34,315 bases of DNA from JBEIFW01 sp046081125 (GTDB taxonomy: Bacteria > Actinomycetota > Acidimicrobiia > Acidimicrobiales > Ilumatobacteraceae): NCBI GenBank assembly GCA_046081125.1, contig JBJTVH010000133.1:1-34315 (forward strand), given 5' to 3'. The position numbers and the translations under genes are program-made. Positions 22,385 through 30,685 of this stretch are shown here, piece after piece (the stretch's first letter is position 1; each line of letters opens with the position of its first letter). The notes below the pieces were generated by a model, which worked only from the letters and a program-made list of their open reading frames with translations, was not told the origin of the DNA and did no database searches.

Positions 22385-23626
22385 ATGACTCCCGAGCAGG
22401 CCGGTCTCGTCTTCCTCACCCCCTCCGCCTACGCCGACGAATCCCTGTTCCACGACGCCTGCACGACCCTGCGGCGACAGAACCCGATCCACCTGGTGGA
22501 GCATCCCGATTTCGTCCCGTTCCACGTCATCACGAAACACGCCGACGTCCTCGAGATCGAACTGCACAACACCGAGTGGCACAACGCGCCGCGGCCCGTC
22601 ATCGCGAACCTGGAGGCGGACCGCCGACGCGAAGCCCGCGGCGAGATGCTCCGCACGCTGATCCACCTCGACGACCCCGAGCACCGGGTGATCCGCAACC
22701 TCGTAGCGGACTGGTTCCTGCCCAAGAACCTCGCCCGTCTCGACGCACGACTCGCCGACCTCGCCCGGGCGTCGGTGGACAAGATGATGGCCCTTGGCGA
22801 CCGCTGCGATTTCGCCCGGGACATCGCCATGCAGTTCCCGCTGCAGGTGATCCTCGCGATCCTCGGCCTGCCCGAGTCCGACTACCCCCGGATGCTCAAG
22901 CTCACCCAGGAACTGTTCGGGGCGCAGGACCCCGAGCTGAGCCGGGGTCAGTCACTCGAAGACCTCGAAGCCGTGATCATGGACTTCTTCGCCTACTTCA
23001 GCCGGCTGACGGCCGAGCGGCAGGCGACGCCCACCGACGACCTGGCATCGGTGATCGCCAACGCCACGATCGACGGGCAGCCGCTCGGCGCGATGGAGCA
23101 GATCTCCATGTACGTCATCACGGCGACCGCCGGGCACGACACCACCGCCTCGGCGATGGCCGGCGGGCTCCACGCCTTGATCGAGAACCCGGGCGAGCTG
23201 CGGCGCCTGCAGGACGACCCGTCGCTGCTCACGACCGCCGCCGACGAGATGATCCGCTGGACCACCCCGGTCAAGCACTTCATGCGCAACGCGACGGTGC
23301 CGTACACGCTGCGCGGGCACGAGTTCCGACCCGGCGACGCCGTGATGTTGTCGTACCCCTCGGCGAACCGTGACGAGGAGGTCTTCGACGACCCGTTCCG
23401 GTTCGACGTCGGTCGGACCCCGAACAAGCAGTTGGCGTTCGGTTTCGGGGTTCACTACTGCCTCGGCCACCTGCTCGCCCGCATGGAGCTACGCGCCCTG
23501 TACCGGGAGCTGATCCCCCGCCTGCGGTCGATCGAACTCGATGGTGATCCGGCCTGGATGCAGACCCTGTTCGTCGGCGGCTTGAAGCGGCTCCCGATCC
23601 GTTACGAGGTCGCCCCGGCCAGCTGA
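22385..23626 (+). CDS. Cytochrome P450
   Basis: A 413-residue soluble bacterial P450 monooxygenase. Seen: I-helix AGHDTT (249-254) with the oxygen-activating acid-alcohol pair, the K-helix ExxR motif EMIR (Glu288), and the haem loop FGFGVHYCLG with thiolate Cys359. Length is typical. Overall sequence (N-terminal LTPSAYADESLFHDACTTLR, NTEWHNAPRPVI) recalls the actinobacterial P450 branch that includes linalool- and steroid-type enzymes such as CYP142, but the substrate cannot be called. No ferredoxin gene is adjacent. ATG 22385; in-frame codons upstream to 22274 are antisense to the Tat-protein gene start. A small hairpin (aggga/tccct, 22333-22348) lies in the 105-base divergent promoter region. 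Confidence 0.93.
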   Translation: MTPEQAGLVFLTPSAYADESLFHDACTTLRRQNPIHLVEHPDFVPFHVITKHADVLEIELHNTEWHNAPRPVIANLEADRRREARGEMLRTLIHLDDPEHRVIRNLVADWFLPKNLARLDARLADLARASVDKMMALGDRCDFARDIAMQFPLQVILAILGLPESDYPRMLKLTQELFGAQDPELSRGQSLEDLEAVIMDFFAYFSRLTAERQATPTDDLASVIANATIDGQPLGAMEQISMYVITATAGHDTTASAMAGGLHALIENPGELRRLQDDPSLLTTAADEMIRWTTPVKHFMRNATVPYTLRGHEFRPGDAVMLSYPSANRDEEVFDDPFRFDVGRTPNKQLAFGFGVHYCLGHLLARMELRALYRELIPRLRSIELDGDPAWMQTLFVGGLKRLPIRYEVAPAS

Positions 23627-23688
23627 GCCGGCGCAAGACGCACGGGCAAGGCCGCTCAGGACCCAGCGCGGGCGCGAGACTGCTCCGC

Positions 23689-24252
23689 GTGGTCAGTTTC
23701 GCCGACAAGCCGACGTTGCGGGGCAGGCGGGTCACCGTGCGACCCCTGGCGCCGCGCGACGCCGACGACCTGCTCGCGCTACTCGAGGACGCCGATACGC
23801 GCCGACTCACGGGCACCTTCGACGTGTTCACGCTCGAGCAGGTCCAGTACTGGTGCCACACCCGGGGGGACCAGACCGACCGGCTCGACCTCGCCATCGA
23901 GTCGGCCGCCGGTGGCGCGTTCCTGGGCGAGTGCGCGCTCACCGACTGGCACGAGGCGAACCGCACCTGCAATCTCCGCATCGCACTGGCGCCGTCCTGG
24001 GCGGGGAAGGGATTCGGCCGGGACGCCCTGCGACTCGTGATCGACTACGTGTTCACGAACCTGCCCATCGACCGGATCGGACTCGACGTGTACGCACACA
24101 ACACCAGGGCCTTGCGCGTGTTCCACGGCTTGGGCTTCGCCCCCGAGGGACGGCTGCACGGCCGAACCGAGCACGATGACGTGCTGATCCTCGGCCTCCT
24201 GCGGTTCGAATGGGAACACGGGGGCGCGCGGCGCGCCGGGGTGGCGGGCTGA
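23689..24252 (+). CDS. GNAT N-acetyltransferase, RimJ/RimL type
   Basis: A 187-residue GCN5-related acetyltransferase. Seen: the opening LRGRRVTVRPLAPRDADDLLALL typical of the RimJ/RimL (Acetyltransf_3) branch, FLGECALTDWHEANRTCNL, the acetyl-CoA pyrophosphate loop APSWAGKGFGRDALRLV, and DRIGLDVYAHNTRALRVFHG with LGFAPEGRLHGR, where the Asn-x-RA-x-R-x-xxxG motif ends the fold. The substrate could be a protein N-terminus or a small molecule. The start is a GTG. The stop overlaps the ATG of the MBL-fold gene (TGATG), so they are translated together. Confidence 0.9.
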   Translation: MVSFADKPTLRGRRVTVRPLAPRDADDLLALLEDADTRRLTGTFDVFTLEQVQYWCHTRGDQTDRLDLAIESAAGGAFLGECALTDWHEANRTCNLRIALAPSWAGKGFGRDALRLVIDYVFTNLPIDRIGLDVYAHNTRALRVFHGLGFAPEGRLHGRTEHDDVLILGLLRFEWEHGGARRAGVAG

Positions 24253-25130
24253 TGCGCTGGGTCGTAGGGGACGCCACGGTCACTGCGGCGATCGAGAGCG
24301 AGATGCCCACCTCGCCGCGGTTTCTGTTCTCATCGGTGACCAAGGGCGACGTCGCCGAGTTGGCGACACGGCACCGGTGGCTCGCCCCGCACTTCGTCGA
24401 CGACGCCGGCTATCTCCTGCAACGCGTCCAGTGCCTCGTGATCGAGATCGACGGTGTGCGGATCGCAGTCGACACCTGCGTCGGCAACGACAAGCCGCGG
24501 GCGAACCCAGGTTGGGCGCAGCTCCAACTCCCGTTCCTCGAGCGCCTCGCCGAGGCGGGGTACGCACCCGAGGACATCGACATCGTGCTCTGCACCCACC
24601 TCCACGTCGACCACGTCGGCTGGAACACCCGTCTGGTCGACGGGCGATGGGTGCCGACCTTCCCCAACGCGCGGTACCTGTTCGCCCGAACCGAGTTCGA
24701 GCACTGGCGGGACACCGGCTACGAGGGGGGCGACGACATCTTCGGGGACTCGGTCGCCCCCGTCGTCACAGCCGGTCAGGCCGAACTCGTCGCCATGGAT
24801 CACCTGGTGTGCCCCGGTGTCCGCCTCGACCCCACCCCGGGCCATACCCCGGGCCACGTGTCGGTCGTCGTCGAATCCGGGGGGCACCGGGCGGTCATCA
24901 CCGGCGACATGATCCACACGCCCATCCAGATCGCCGAGGTCGGGCTCTCGTCCGCGTTCGACACGGACCCGGTACAGGCCGCCGACACGCGCCGGGCCTT
25001 CCTCGCCCGGTACTGCGGGGGCACCCTGGTGATCGGCACCCACTGGGGTGGACCGGGCGCCGGGCACATCGTCGCCGAGGGCGACGGCTGGTCCGTCGAC
25101 GTCGACGGCGCTGCGGCCCCTCGGGGCTGA
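24252..25130 (+). CDS. MBL-fold metallo-hydrolase
   Basis: A 292-residue metallo-beta-lactamase-fold hydrolase with a complete two-metal site: HLHVDH (His116, His118, Asp120, His121), PGHTPGH (His198), GDMIH (Asp219) and THWGG (His264). It belongs to the broad actinobacterial group with the pattern RIAVDTCVGNDKPR before the active site, related to lactonase- and esterase-like enzymes. No signal peptide, so it acts in the cytoplasm. The substrate is unknown. The ATG overlaps the GNAT stop by one base. The gene converges on pcrA, with about 50 bases between stops and no clear terminator hairpin there. Confidence 0.9.
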   Translation: MRWVVGDATVTAAIESEMPTSPRFLFSSVTKGDVAELATRHRWLAPHFVDDAGYLLQRVQCLVIEIDGVRIAVDTCVGNDKPRANPGWAQLQLPFLERLAEAGYAPEDIDIVLCTHLHVDHVGWNTRLVDGRWVPTFPNARYLFARTEFEHWRDTGYEGGDDIFGDSVAPVVTAGQAELVAMDHLVCPGVRLDPTPGHTPGHVSVVVESGGHRAVITGDMIHTPIQIAEVGLSSAFDTDPVQAADTRRAFLARYCGGTLVIGTHWGGPGAGHIVAEGDGWSVDVDGAAAPRG

Positions 25131-25180
25131 TTGCGAACTCGCCGGCTACGACCCCGCGGTCGCCCGACGCGTCGCAGCCG

Positions 25181-27505
25181 TCAGCGAGCGATCCGTTCCA
25201 GAGGTGACCAGGCCAGCAGGAGCGTCTTGTCGCCCTTGGCGGCGAATCGGACGCGAGCCTCGGCCTTGTCGCCGCTGCCGCGGAGCTCGAGCACGACCCC
25301 GTCGCCGAACGTGGCGTGCCGGACGTCGTCACCGACCGACAGACCGATCGCGTCGGCCCCGCTCGGCCCCGGGGCCGAGCGGCCGGCGCGCAGCGCGGCG
25401 TCGACGACCCGCTCGCGGTGCCGCTCGGCGGCGTCGTCGTCGGGATCGAAGCTCGACAGGGCCCGCCGACCCTGGCTGCGCTCGCCCCACGAACGCTCCC
25501 CCCAGGGCCGATCGCCCCGCGACCGATCCCCCCAGTCGTCGTCCCGATCACGGCGCCGCCAGGCTCCCGTGTCGTTGCCGCGCCGCGCCCGCTCGCCCAC
25601 GTGTTCGACGAGTTGGGCGGGGATCTCGTCGAGGAACCGTGAGGGCGGGTTGTACTGCGTGGCACCGAACATCGTGCGGCTCCATGCATGGCTGACGTGC
25701 AGCTTGTGCATCGCCCGGGTGATCCCCACGTATGCGAGCCGACGCTCCTCTTCGAGTTCGTCGGGTTCGGTGAGCGCCCGGGTGTGCGGGAACACCCCCT
25801 CCTCCATCCCGACGAGGAACACGAGCGGGAACTCGAGACCCTTGGCGCCGTGGAGGTTCATCAGGGTGACCTTGGTGGCATCGGCGCCCTCGGCGGGCTC
25901 GTCGGTGTCTGCGACCAGCGCCACCTGCTCCAGAAACGCGTCGACCGACTCGAACTCCTGGGCGGAGCCGATGAGCTCGCTCAGGTTCTCGAGTCGGCCG
26001 GCGGACTCCACGGAGTGCTCCGCCTCCAACTCGGTGAGATACCCCGAGTCGTCGAGCGCAGCCTGCAGCACCGCCGCCGGACCCTGCCCGACCAGCACCG
26101 CCAGCCGGTCCAACAACTCGGTGAATCGTTCGATCCCACGGGCCGCCGCACCCGACACCCCGGCCTCACCGGCCTCCCGCAACGCCTCGGCGAACGTGAG
26201 GCCGTAGGCGGCGGCATGCACGTCGAGACGGGCGACGGTGGTGTCGCCGATCCCGCGCCGCGGGATGTTCAGGACGCGCTTGAGGCTCACCTCGTCGGCC
26301 GGGTTGACCACGGCGCGCAGGTAGGCGAGCGCATCCTTGACCTCGCGACGGTCGTAGAAGCGGGTGCCGCCGACGACCCGGTACGGGATGCCGGCCCGCA
26401 TGAAGGCCTCCTCGACCACCCGGCTCATGGCGTTGGTGCGGTAGAAGACGGCGAACTCGCCCCACGGGCGACTGTCGTGGTCGTGCGCATCGGCGAGGCG
26501 CCGGGCCACCCACGTCGCCTCGTCGTGCTCGTCGGACGCGTGGTAGCGGGTGATCTTCTCCCCCGCCCCGGCGTCGGTCCACAACGACTTCGGCTTTCGG
26601 GCCTGGTTGTGGGCGATCACGGCGTTCGCCGCATCGAGGATCGTCTGGGTGGACCGGTAGTTCTGCTCGAGCAGGATCGTGGTGACCTCGGGGAAGGCCT
26701 GCTCGAACTGCAGGATGTTGCGGAAGTCGGCGCCCCGGAACTTGTAGATGCTCTGGTCGACGTCGCCGACGACGCAGACGTTGCGGTGATCCCCGGCGAG
26801 CAGCAACACGATCTCGTTCTGCGCGGCGTTCGTGTCCTGGTACTCGTCGACGAGGATGTGCTGGAACCGCCGCTGGTAGGACTCGAGCACCTCGGGGAAC
26901 CGTCTCAGCAGCTCGACCGTGACGGTCAGCAGGTCGTCGAAATCCATGGCCCCGGCCTTGCGGAGGCGGGCCTGGTATTCGCGGAACGCCTCGGCGACCT
27001 TGCGGTCGAAGGGCGTCGCTGCGCGCTCGGCGTACTGCTCGGGGCTGACGAGATCGTTCTTGGCCGCCGACACCAACCCGTGGATGCCCTTGGCCGTGAA
27101 CCGCTTCGCGTCGAGGCCCTGATCCCGTAGCACGTAGCCCATCAGCCGCTGCGCGTCGGACTGGTCGTAGATCGAGAACGCCGACGGGTAGCCCAGTCGG
27201 CCGGCATCACGCCGGAGGATCCGCACGCAGGCCGAGTGAAAGGTGGACACCCACATCTTCTGCGCCACCGAGCCGACGAGCCGCTCCACGCGCTCGCGCA
27301 TCTCGGCTGCGGCTTTGTTGGTGAACGTGATCGCCAGGATGGCGAACGGGCTCACCCCGTCGTCGATCAGGTGGGCGATCCGATGGGTGAGCACCCGGGT
27401 CTTGCCGGAGCCGGCACCCGCCACGATCAGCAACGGCCCGTCCCGGTGGACCACCGCATCGAGCTGATCGGGGTTCAGGCCGTCGGTGAGGGAGGGGATC
27501 GGCAT
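25181..27505 (-). CDS. pcrA: ATP-dependent DNA helicase UvrD/PcrA
   Basis: A 774-residue superfamily 1A 3'-5' helicase for repair and clearing of replication conflicts. Seen: Q-motif LNPDQLDAV, Walker A AGAGSGKT (29-36), TFTNKAAAEMRERV, WVSTFHS, Walker B ILVDEYQDTN, GDVDQSIYKFRGA, QNYRS, VTLMNLHGAKGLEFPLVF, VGMEEGVFPH and RRLAYVGITRA. After the helicase core a charged linker holds short repeats of the WGxRS kind, then a C-terminal Tudor-like domain (VGDDVRHATFGDGVVLEL) that in PcrA binds RNA polymerase. ATG 27505 is preferred; a second in-frame ATG at 27517 overlaps the -10-like TAGGAT, so transcription probably begins after it. Confidence 0.96.
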   Translation of the reverse strand: MPIPSLTDGLNPDQLDAVVHRDGPLLIVAGAGSGKTRVLTHRIAHLIDDGVSPFAILAITFTNKAAAEMRERVERLVGSVAQKMWVSTFHSACVRILRRDAGRLGYPSAFSIYDQSDAQRLMGYVLRDQGLDAKRFTAKGIHGLVSAAKNDLVSPEQYAERAATPFDRKVAEAFREYQARLRKAGAMDFDDLLTVTVELLRRFPEVLESYQRRFQHILVDEYQDTNAAQNEIVLLLAGDHRNVCVVGDVDQSIYKFRGADFRNILQFEQAFPEVTTILLEQNYRSTQTILDAANAVIAHNQARKPKSLWTDAGAGEKITRYHASDEHDEATWVARRLADAHDHDSRPWGEFAVFYRTNAMSRVVEEAFMRAGIPYRVVGGTRFYDRREVKDALAYLRAVVNPADEVSLKRVLNIPRRGIGDTTVARLDVHAAAYGLTFAEALREAGEAGVSGAAARGIERFTELLDRLAVLVGQGPAAVLQAALDDSGYLTELEAEHSVESAGRLENLSELIGSAQEFESVDAFLEQVALVADTDEPAEGADATKVTLMNLHGAKGLEFPLVFLVGMEEGVFPHTRALTEPDELEEERRLAYVGITRAMHKLHVSHAWSRTMFGATQYNPPSRFLDEIPAQLVEHVGERARRGNDTGAWRRRDRDDDWGDRSRGDRPWGERSWGERSQGRRALSSFDPDDDAAERHRERVVDAALRAGRSAPGPSGADAIGLSVGDDVRHATFGDGVVLELRGSGDKAEARVRFAAKGDKTLLLAWSPLERIAR

Positions 27506-27574
27506 GGCCCGATGCATCCTACGGCCCCGGTGCCGTCCGGAACGGGAGGCCTGCGCCCGCCCGACGGGACCGGT

Positions 27575-28381
27575 TCAGGGGTGGCGGCGGGGGAGCACCT
27601 CGGCCCGTGGCGGCAGGACGATCGGGTGCCCCATCCACACGCCGATGTTCTCCCCGGTACGGCCCTCGGGTCCTTCGTCGAGAAGGTCCAGCAGCAGCCC
27701 GCCGAGCTGCGCCGGGGTCATCCAGCGGGCGATCACCTCCGGCGTCGCCCGGTCGCCCGAGGCGAACCGCACCATCTCGGAATCCGTGGCGTCCATGCAG
27801 AGGGCGTTGACGCGCACCCCTCTGTCTCGCAACAGCTTCGCCCACGCCTGGGTCAGCCCGTTGATGCCCCACTTCGACGCGTCGTAGACGTCCATCCTCG
27901 TGCCCCCGCCGGTGTCGAACCCGGCAGGTGGGCAGATGTGATCGGTCGCGATGTTGACCAGGTTCCCGCCGCCGCGGGCCACCAGATGACCGATGGCGGC
28001 CCTACCCGTGAGGAACACGCCCCGCAGGTTGGTGTCGACCAGGTACGACCAGTCGTCGAGGGCCTTGTCCCACGGATCGGTCAGGGCGTTCGTCGGCCGC
28101 CACACCCCGGCGTTGGCGACCACGATGTCGAGCCCGCCGAAGCGTGCGGCGGCCTCGTCGACGAAGCCGCGCACCTGCTCGGGAACGCGCACGTCGGCGA
28201 CCCACGACTCCACCCGCCGGCCCGTCGCTGAGGCGAGCGCCGCCGCAACGTCGTGCACCCCGGGCTTGACGTCGCAGATCGCCACCTCCGCCCCGGCCTG
28301 CGCCAGTGCCGTGGCGAAGCCCCGTCCCAGTCCGACCGCCGCGCCGGTGACCAACGCGACCTTGCCCTCGCAGCTCCCCAT
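27575..28381 (-). CDS. SDR-family oxidoreductase
   Basis: A 268-residue short-chain dehydrogenase/reductase. Seen: cofactor loop VTGAAVGLGRG (TGxxxGxG), Asp37 after the second strand (AICDV), which favours NAD(H), IVVANAGVW, and the active-site pair Tyr166/Lys170 in YDASK. The catalytic Ser position reads NIATDH, so Thr146 or Asp147 stands where Ser is normal, and the loop from there to Tyr166 is longer than usual (about 19 residues). Activity is likely but the active site is atypical. ATG 28381 is supported by CAGGAT six bases upstream; the longer upstream frame overlaps the divergent gene's promoter. The substrate is unknown. Confidence 0.88.
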   Translation of the reverse strand: MGSCEGKVALVTGAAVGLGRGFATALAQAGAEVAICDVKPGVHDVAAALASATGRRVESWVADVRVPEQVRGFVDEAAARFGGLDIVVANAGVWRPTNALTDPWDKALDDWSYLVDTNLRGVFLTGRAAIGHLVARGGGNLVNIATDHICPPAGFDTGGGTRMDVYDASKWGINGLTQAWAKLLRDRGVRVNALCMDATDSEMVRFASGDRATPEVIARWMTPAQLGGLLLDLLDEGPEGRTGENIGVWMGHPIVLPPRAEVLPRRHP

Positions 28382-28387
28382 GGCTCG

Positions 28388-28393
28388 ATCCTG
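28388..28393 (-). promoter_or_regulatory. -10-like CAGGAT, leaderless SDR mRNA
   Basis: On the minus strand CAGGAT ends 6 bases before the ATG at 28381. Confidence 0.45.
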
Positions 28394-28438
28394 CCAGGCC
28401 GGAGGCACCGGTACCCCGTCCCCGCCGGCCTCGATGCC

Positions 28439-28444
28439 TAACCT
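28439..28444 (+). promoter_or_regulatory. -10 element TAACCT, near-leaderless mRNA
   Basis: TAACCT fits TAnnnT and ends 7 bases before the ATG at 28452. It forms a divergent promoter pair with the SDR gene, 46 bases away. Confidence 0.5.
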
Positions 28445-28451
28445 CGCTGCG

Positions 28452-30608
28452 ATGCACCCCGCCGGTCGGACCCTCGTTCCCGTGGCGACCGCGACCGTGT
28501 TCGGCTCGGCGGTGCTGGTGTTCGCCGTGCAACCCCTCGTCACCCGGCTCGTCCTGGCCCGCCTCGGCGGGTCGGCCGCCGTGTGGAACACCGCCCTGGT
28601 GTTCTTCCAGGTCGTGCTGCTCGCCGGCTACGGCCTCGCCCACGTGACCACCGCGCGGCTGCGCCCGACCGGCCAGCTCGTCGCCCATCTCGCTCTGTTC
28701 GCCGCCGGCGCCGTGGTGCTGCCCATCGGACTCGGGGCCTCCTGGCGGCCGCCCGTGGCCGGCACCCCCGTGTGGTGGTTGCTCGGCGTGCTGCTGGCCG
28801 TCGTCGGGCTCCCGTATCTGGCGCTGACGACGATGAGCCCCCTGGTGCAGCGATGGTTCGCAGCCACCGGCCATGCCCGCGCCGCCGACCCGTACTTCCT
28901 GTACGCAGCGTCGAATGCCGGCAGCCTGATCGGACTGGTCACGTACCCGTTCGTCGTCGAACCGCGCCTCACCCTGTCCCAGCAGGCCCGGCTCTGGGCG
29001 ATCGGATACGGGCTGGTCGCGATCGGCACCGGCGTGCTCGCACTGGTCGCCCACCGGGGCGACCGCCTGCCCCGCCCGGTCGTCACCACCGCGACGGCCC
29101 CGGTGCCCTGGCGGCGGCGACTGTCGTGGGTGGTGTGGGCAGCGATCCCGGCGAGCCTGCTCGTCGGGGCGACCACCCACGTGACCACCGACATCGGTTC
29201 GATCCCGCTGCTGTGGGTCGGACCGTTGGCCCTGTATCTCCTGAGCTACATCGTGGCCTTCGCCACCCGACGGGTGCCCGTCGCCGTCGCCGACCACCTG
29301 CTGTTCGCCGCCGCCGGTGCGGCCGGGATGTCGTTCGTCGTTCGCCCCTCCCAACGGTGGGCCGAAATCGCACTGCACCTGGCGCTGGTCGCCGCCGCCG
29401 GGCTCGCGTTCCACCTGCGCCTGGCCGAAACCCGACCCGACCCGGCCCGCCTGACGGAGTTCTTCGTGTGGACCTCCCTCGGCGGGGTGCTCGGCGGGTC
29501 GCTCAACGCGCTGGTGGCGCCGCTGGTGTTCCACCGCATCGTCGAGTACCCGGCCGTCCTCGCGCTCGCCGTCGTCCTGGCATGGCGGCGACCGGCCTAC
29601 CGGGGCCGCTGGCGCTGGACACTGCCGGCCGAGGTGGCCGTCCCCGCCGCCGTGTGGTTCCTCCTCGACGGCATCGACACCCCGGGGCGTTGGCTGCTCG
29701 CCGTCGCCGCCGTGCTCGCCACGGTCCTGCGCCGGCGGCCGGTGGCCGTGGCAGCGGCGCTCACCGTGGTGATGGTGCTCGGTACCGACAGCCGCTGGGC
29801 GGCCGCGATCCGCTTCGAACGCAGCTTCTACGGTGCGTTCTTCGTGACCGACACCGGGCAGTTCCGGGCGATCACGCACGGCACCACGTTGCACGGCCAG
29901 CAGCCGCTCGACCCGGCGATCGCTCGGGAACCGTCGACCTACTACGCCCGCACCGGCCCGGTCGGACAACTCTTCGACCGCTACGCCGGCGACCCCCGGC
30001 TCGACCGCGTGGGCGTCGTGGGTCTCGGGGTCGGAACGCTTGCGGGCTACTCGGAGCCGAACCGACGGATCACCTTCTTCGAGATCGACGCCGAGATCGC
30101 CCGCACCGCCCGGGATCCGGCGTTGTTCACCTACGTGTCCGATGCTCCCGGGCCCGTCGAGGTGGTGCTCGGCGACGGTCGGCTCTCGCTCGAGCGCTGG
30201 AGCGGGGAGCCCTTCGGCCTCCTCGTCATCGACGCGTTCTCCTCCGACGCAATCCCCACCCACCTGCTCACCCGGGAGGCCGTCTCGACGTACCTCGACC
30301 GGCTCACCCCGGACGGCGTGCTCGCGCTGCACATCTCGAACCGGTACTACGACCTCGAACCGGTGGTCGCTGCGATCGCGACCGACCTGCGGGTCGACCG
30401 GCTCGTCCAGTTCGACTCGGCGATCACCGACCCGTTCTCGCAGCAGATCGGCAAGACCTCCTCCCACTGGGTCGTGCTCGCGCGCTCGTCGAAGGCGCTC
30501 GACCCGTTGCGATCCATCGCCGTGTGGCAGCCCCTGGGCGGACGGGCCGGGGTGTCGGCCTGGACCGACGAACGCATCGACCTGCTCGGCGTGCTCGACC
30601 TCGGTTGA
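28452..30608 (+). CDS. Membrane protein fused to spermidine-synthase-like domain
   Basis: A 718-residue two-part protein. The first 460 or so residues are membrane helices (about ten to twelve) with motifs FAVQPLVTRLVLARLGGSAAVWNT, LALTTMSPLVQRW, YFLYAASNAGSLIGL and YPFVVEPRL, the hallmark of the 'fused MFS/spermidine synthase' family. The C-terminal 200 residues form a Rossmann methyltransferase-like domain: VGVVGLGVGTLA, ITFFEIDAEIARTAR, VVLGDGRLSLE, LVIDAFSSDAIPTHLLT. In spermidine synthase these bind decarboxylated SAM and putrescine; whether this membrane version makes polyamine is unknown. No speD, speA or speC gene is nearby. ATG 28452 has TAACCT just upstream, and earlier in-frame codons are antisense to the SDR gene. 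Confidence 0.88.
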   Translation: MHPAGRTLVPVATATVFGSAVLVFAVQPLVTRLVLARLGGSAAVWNTALVFFQVVLLAGYGLAHVTTARLRPTGQLVAHLALFAAGAVVLPIGLGASWRPPVAGTPVWWLLGVLLAVVGLPYLALTTMSPLVQRWFAATGHARAADPYFLYAASNAGSLIGLVTYPFVVEPRLTLSQQARLWAIGYGLVAIGTGVLALVAHRGDRLPRPVVTTATAPVPWRRRLSWVVWAAIPASLLVGATTHVTTDIGSIPLLWVGPLALYLLSYIVAFATRRVPVAVADHLLFAAAGAAGMSFVVRPSQRWAEIALHLALVAAAGLAFHLRLAETRPDPARLTEFFVWTSLGGVLGGSLNALVAPLVFHRIVEYPAVLALAVVLAWRRPAYRGRWRWTLPAEVAVPAAVWFLLDGIDTPGRWLLAVAAVLATVLRRRPVAVAAALTVVMVLGTDSRWAAAIRFERSFYGAFFVTDTGQFRAITHGTTLHGQQPLDPAIAREPSTYYARTGPVGQLFDRYAGDPRLDRVGVVGLGVGTLAGYSEPNRRITFFEIDAEIARTARDPALFTYVSDAPGPVEVVLGDGRLSLERWSGEPFGLLVIDAFSSDAIPTHLLTREAVSTYLDRLTPDGVLALHISNRYYDLEPVVAAIATDLRVDRLVQFDSAITDPFSQQIGKTSSHWVVLARSSKALDPLRSIAVWQPLGGRAGVSAWTDERIDLLGVLDLG

Positions 30609-30643
30609 CCGGACCGGGCCCGCCGATCCGCTACGAAGAGCGG

Positions 30644-30685
30644 ATGCGCCTGGCCAAGTACCACCCCGACGGAAGCCACCCGTGA
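30644..30685 (+). CDS. Possible 13-residue leader peptide upstream of crotonase
   Basis: ATG at 30644 opens a 13-codon frame (MRLAKYHPDGSHP) ending in TGA at 30683-30685, overlapping the GTG of the crotonase gene in GTGA. GAAGAG lies just upstream of its ATG. It could be a regulatory uORF giving coupled translation; chance is also possible for so short a frame. Confidence 0.3.
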   Translation: MRLAKYHPDGSHP

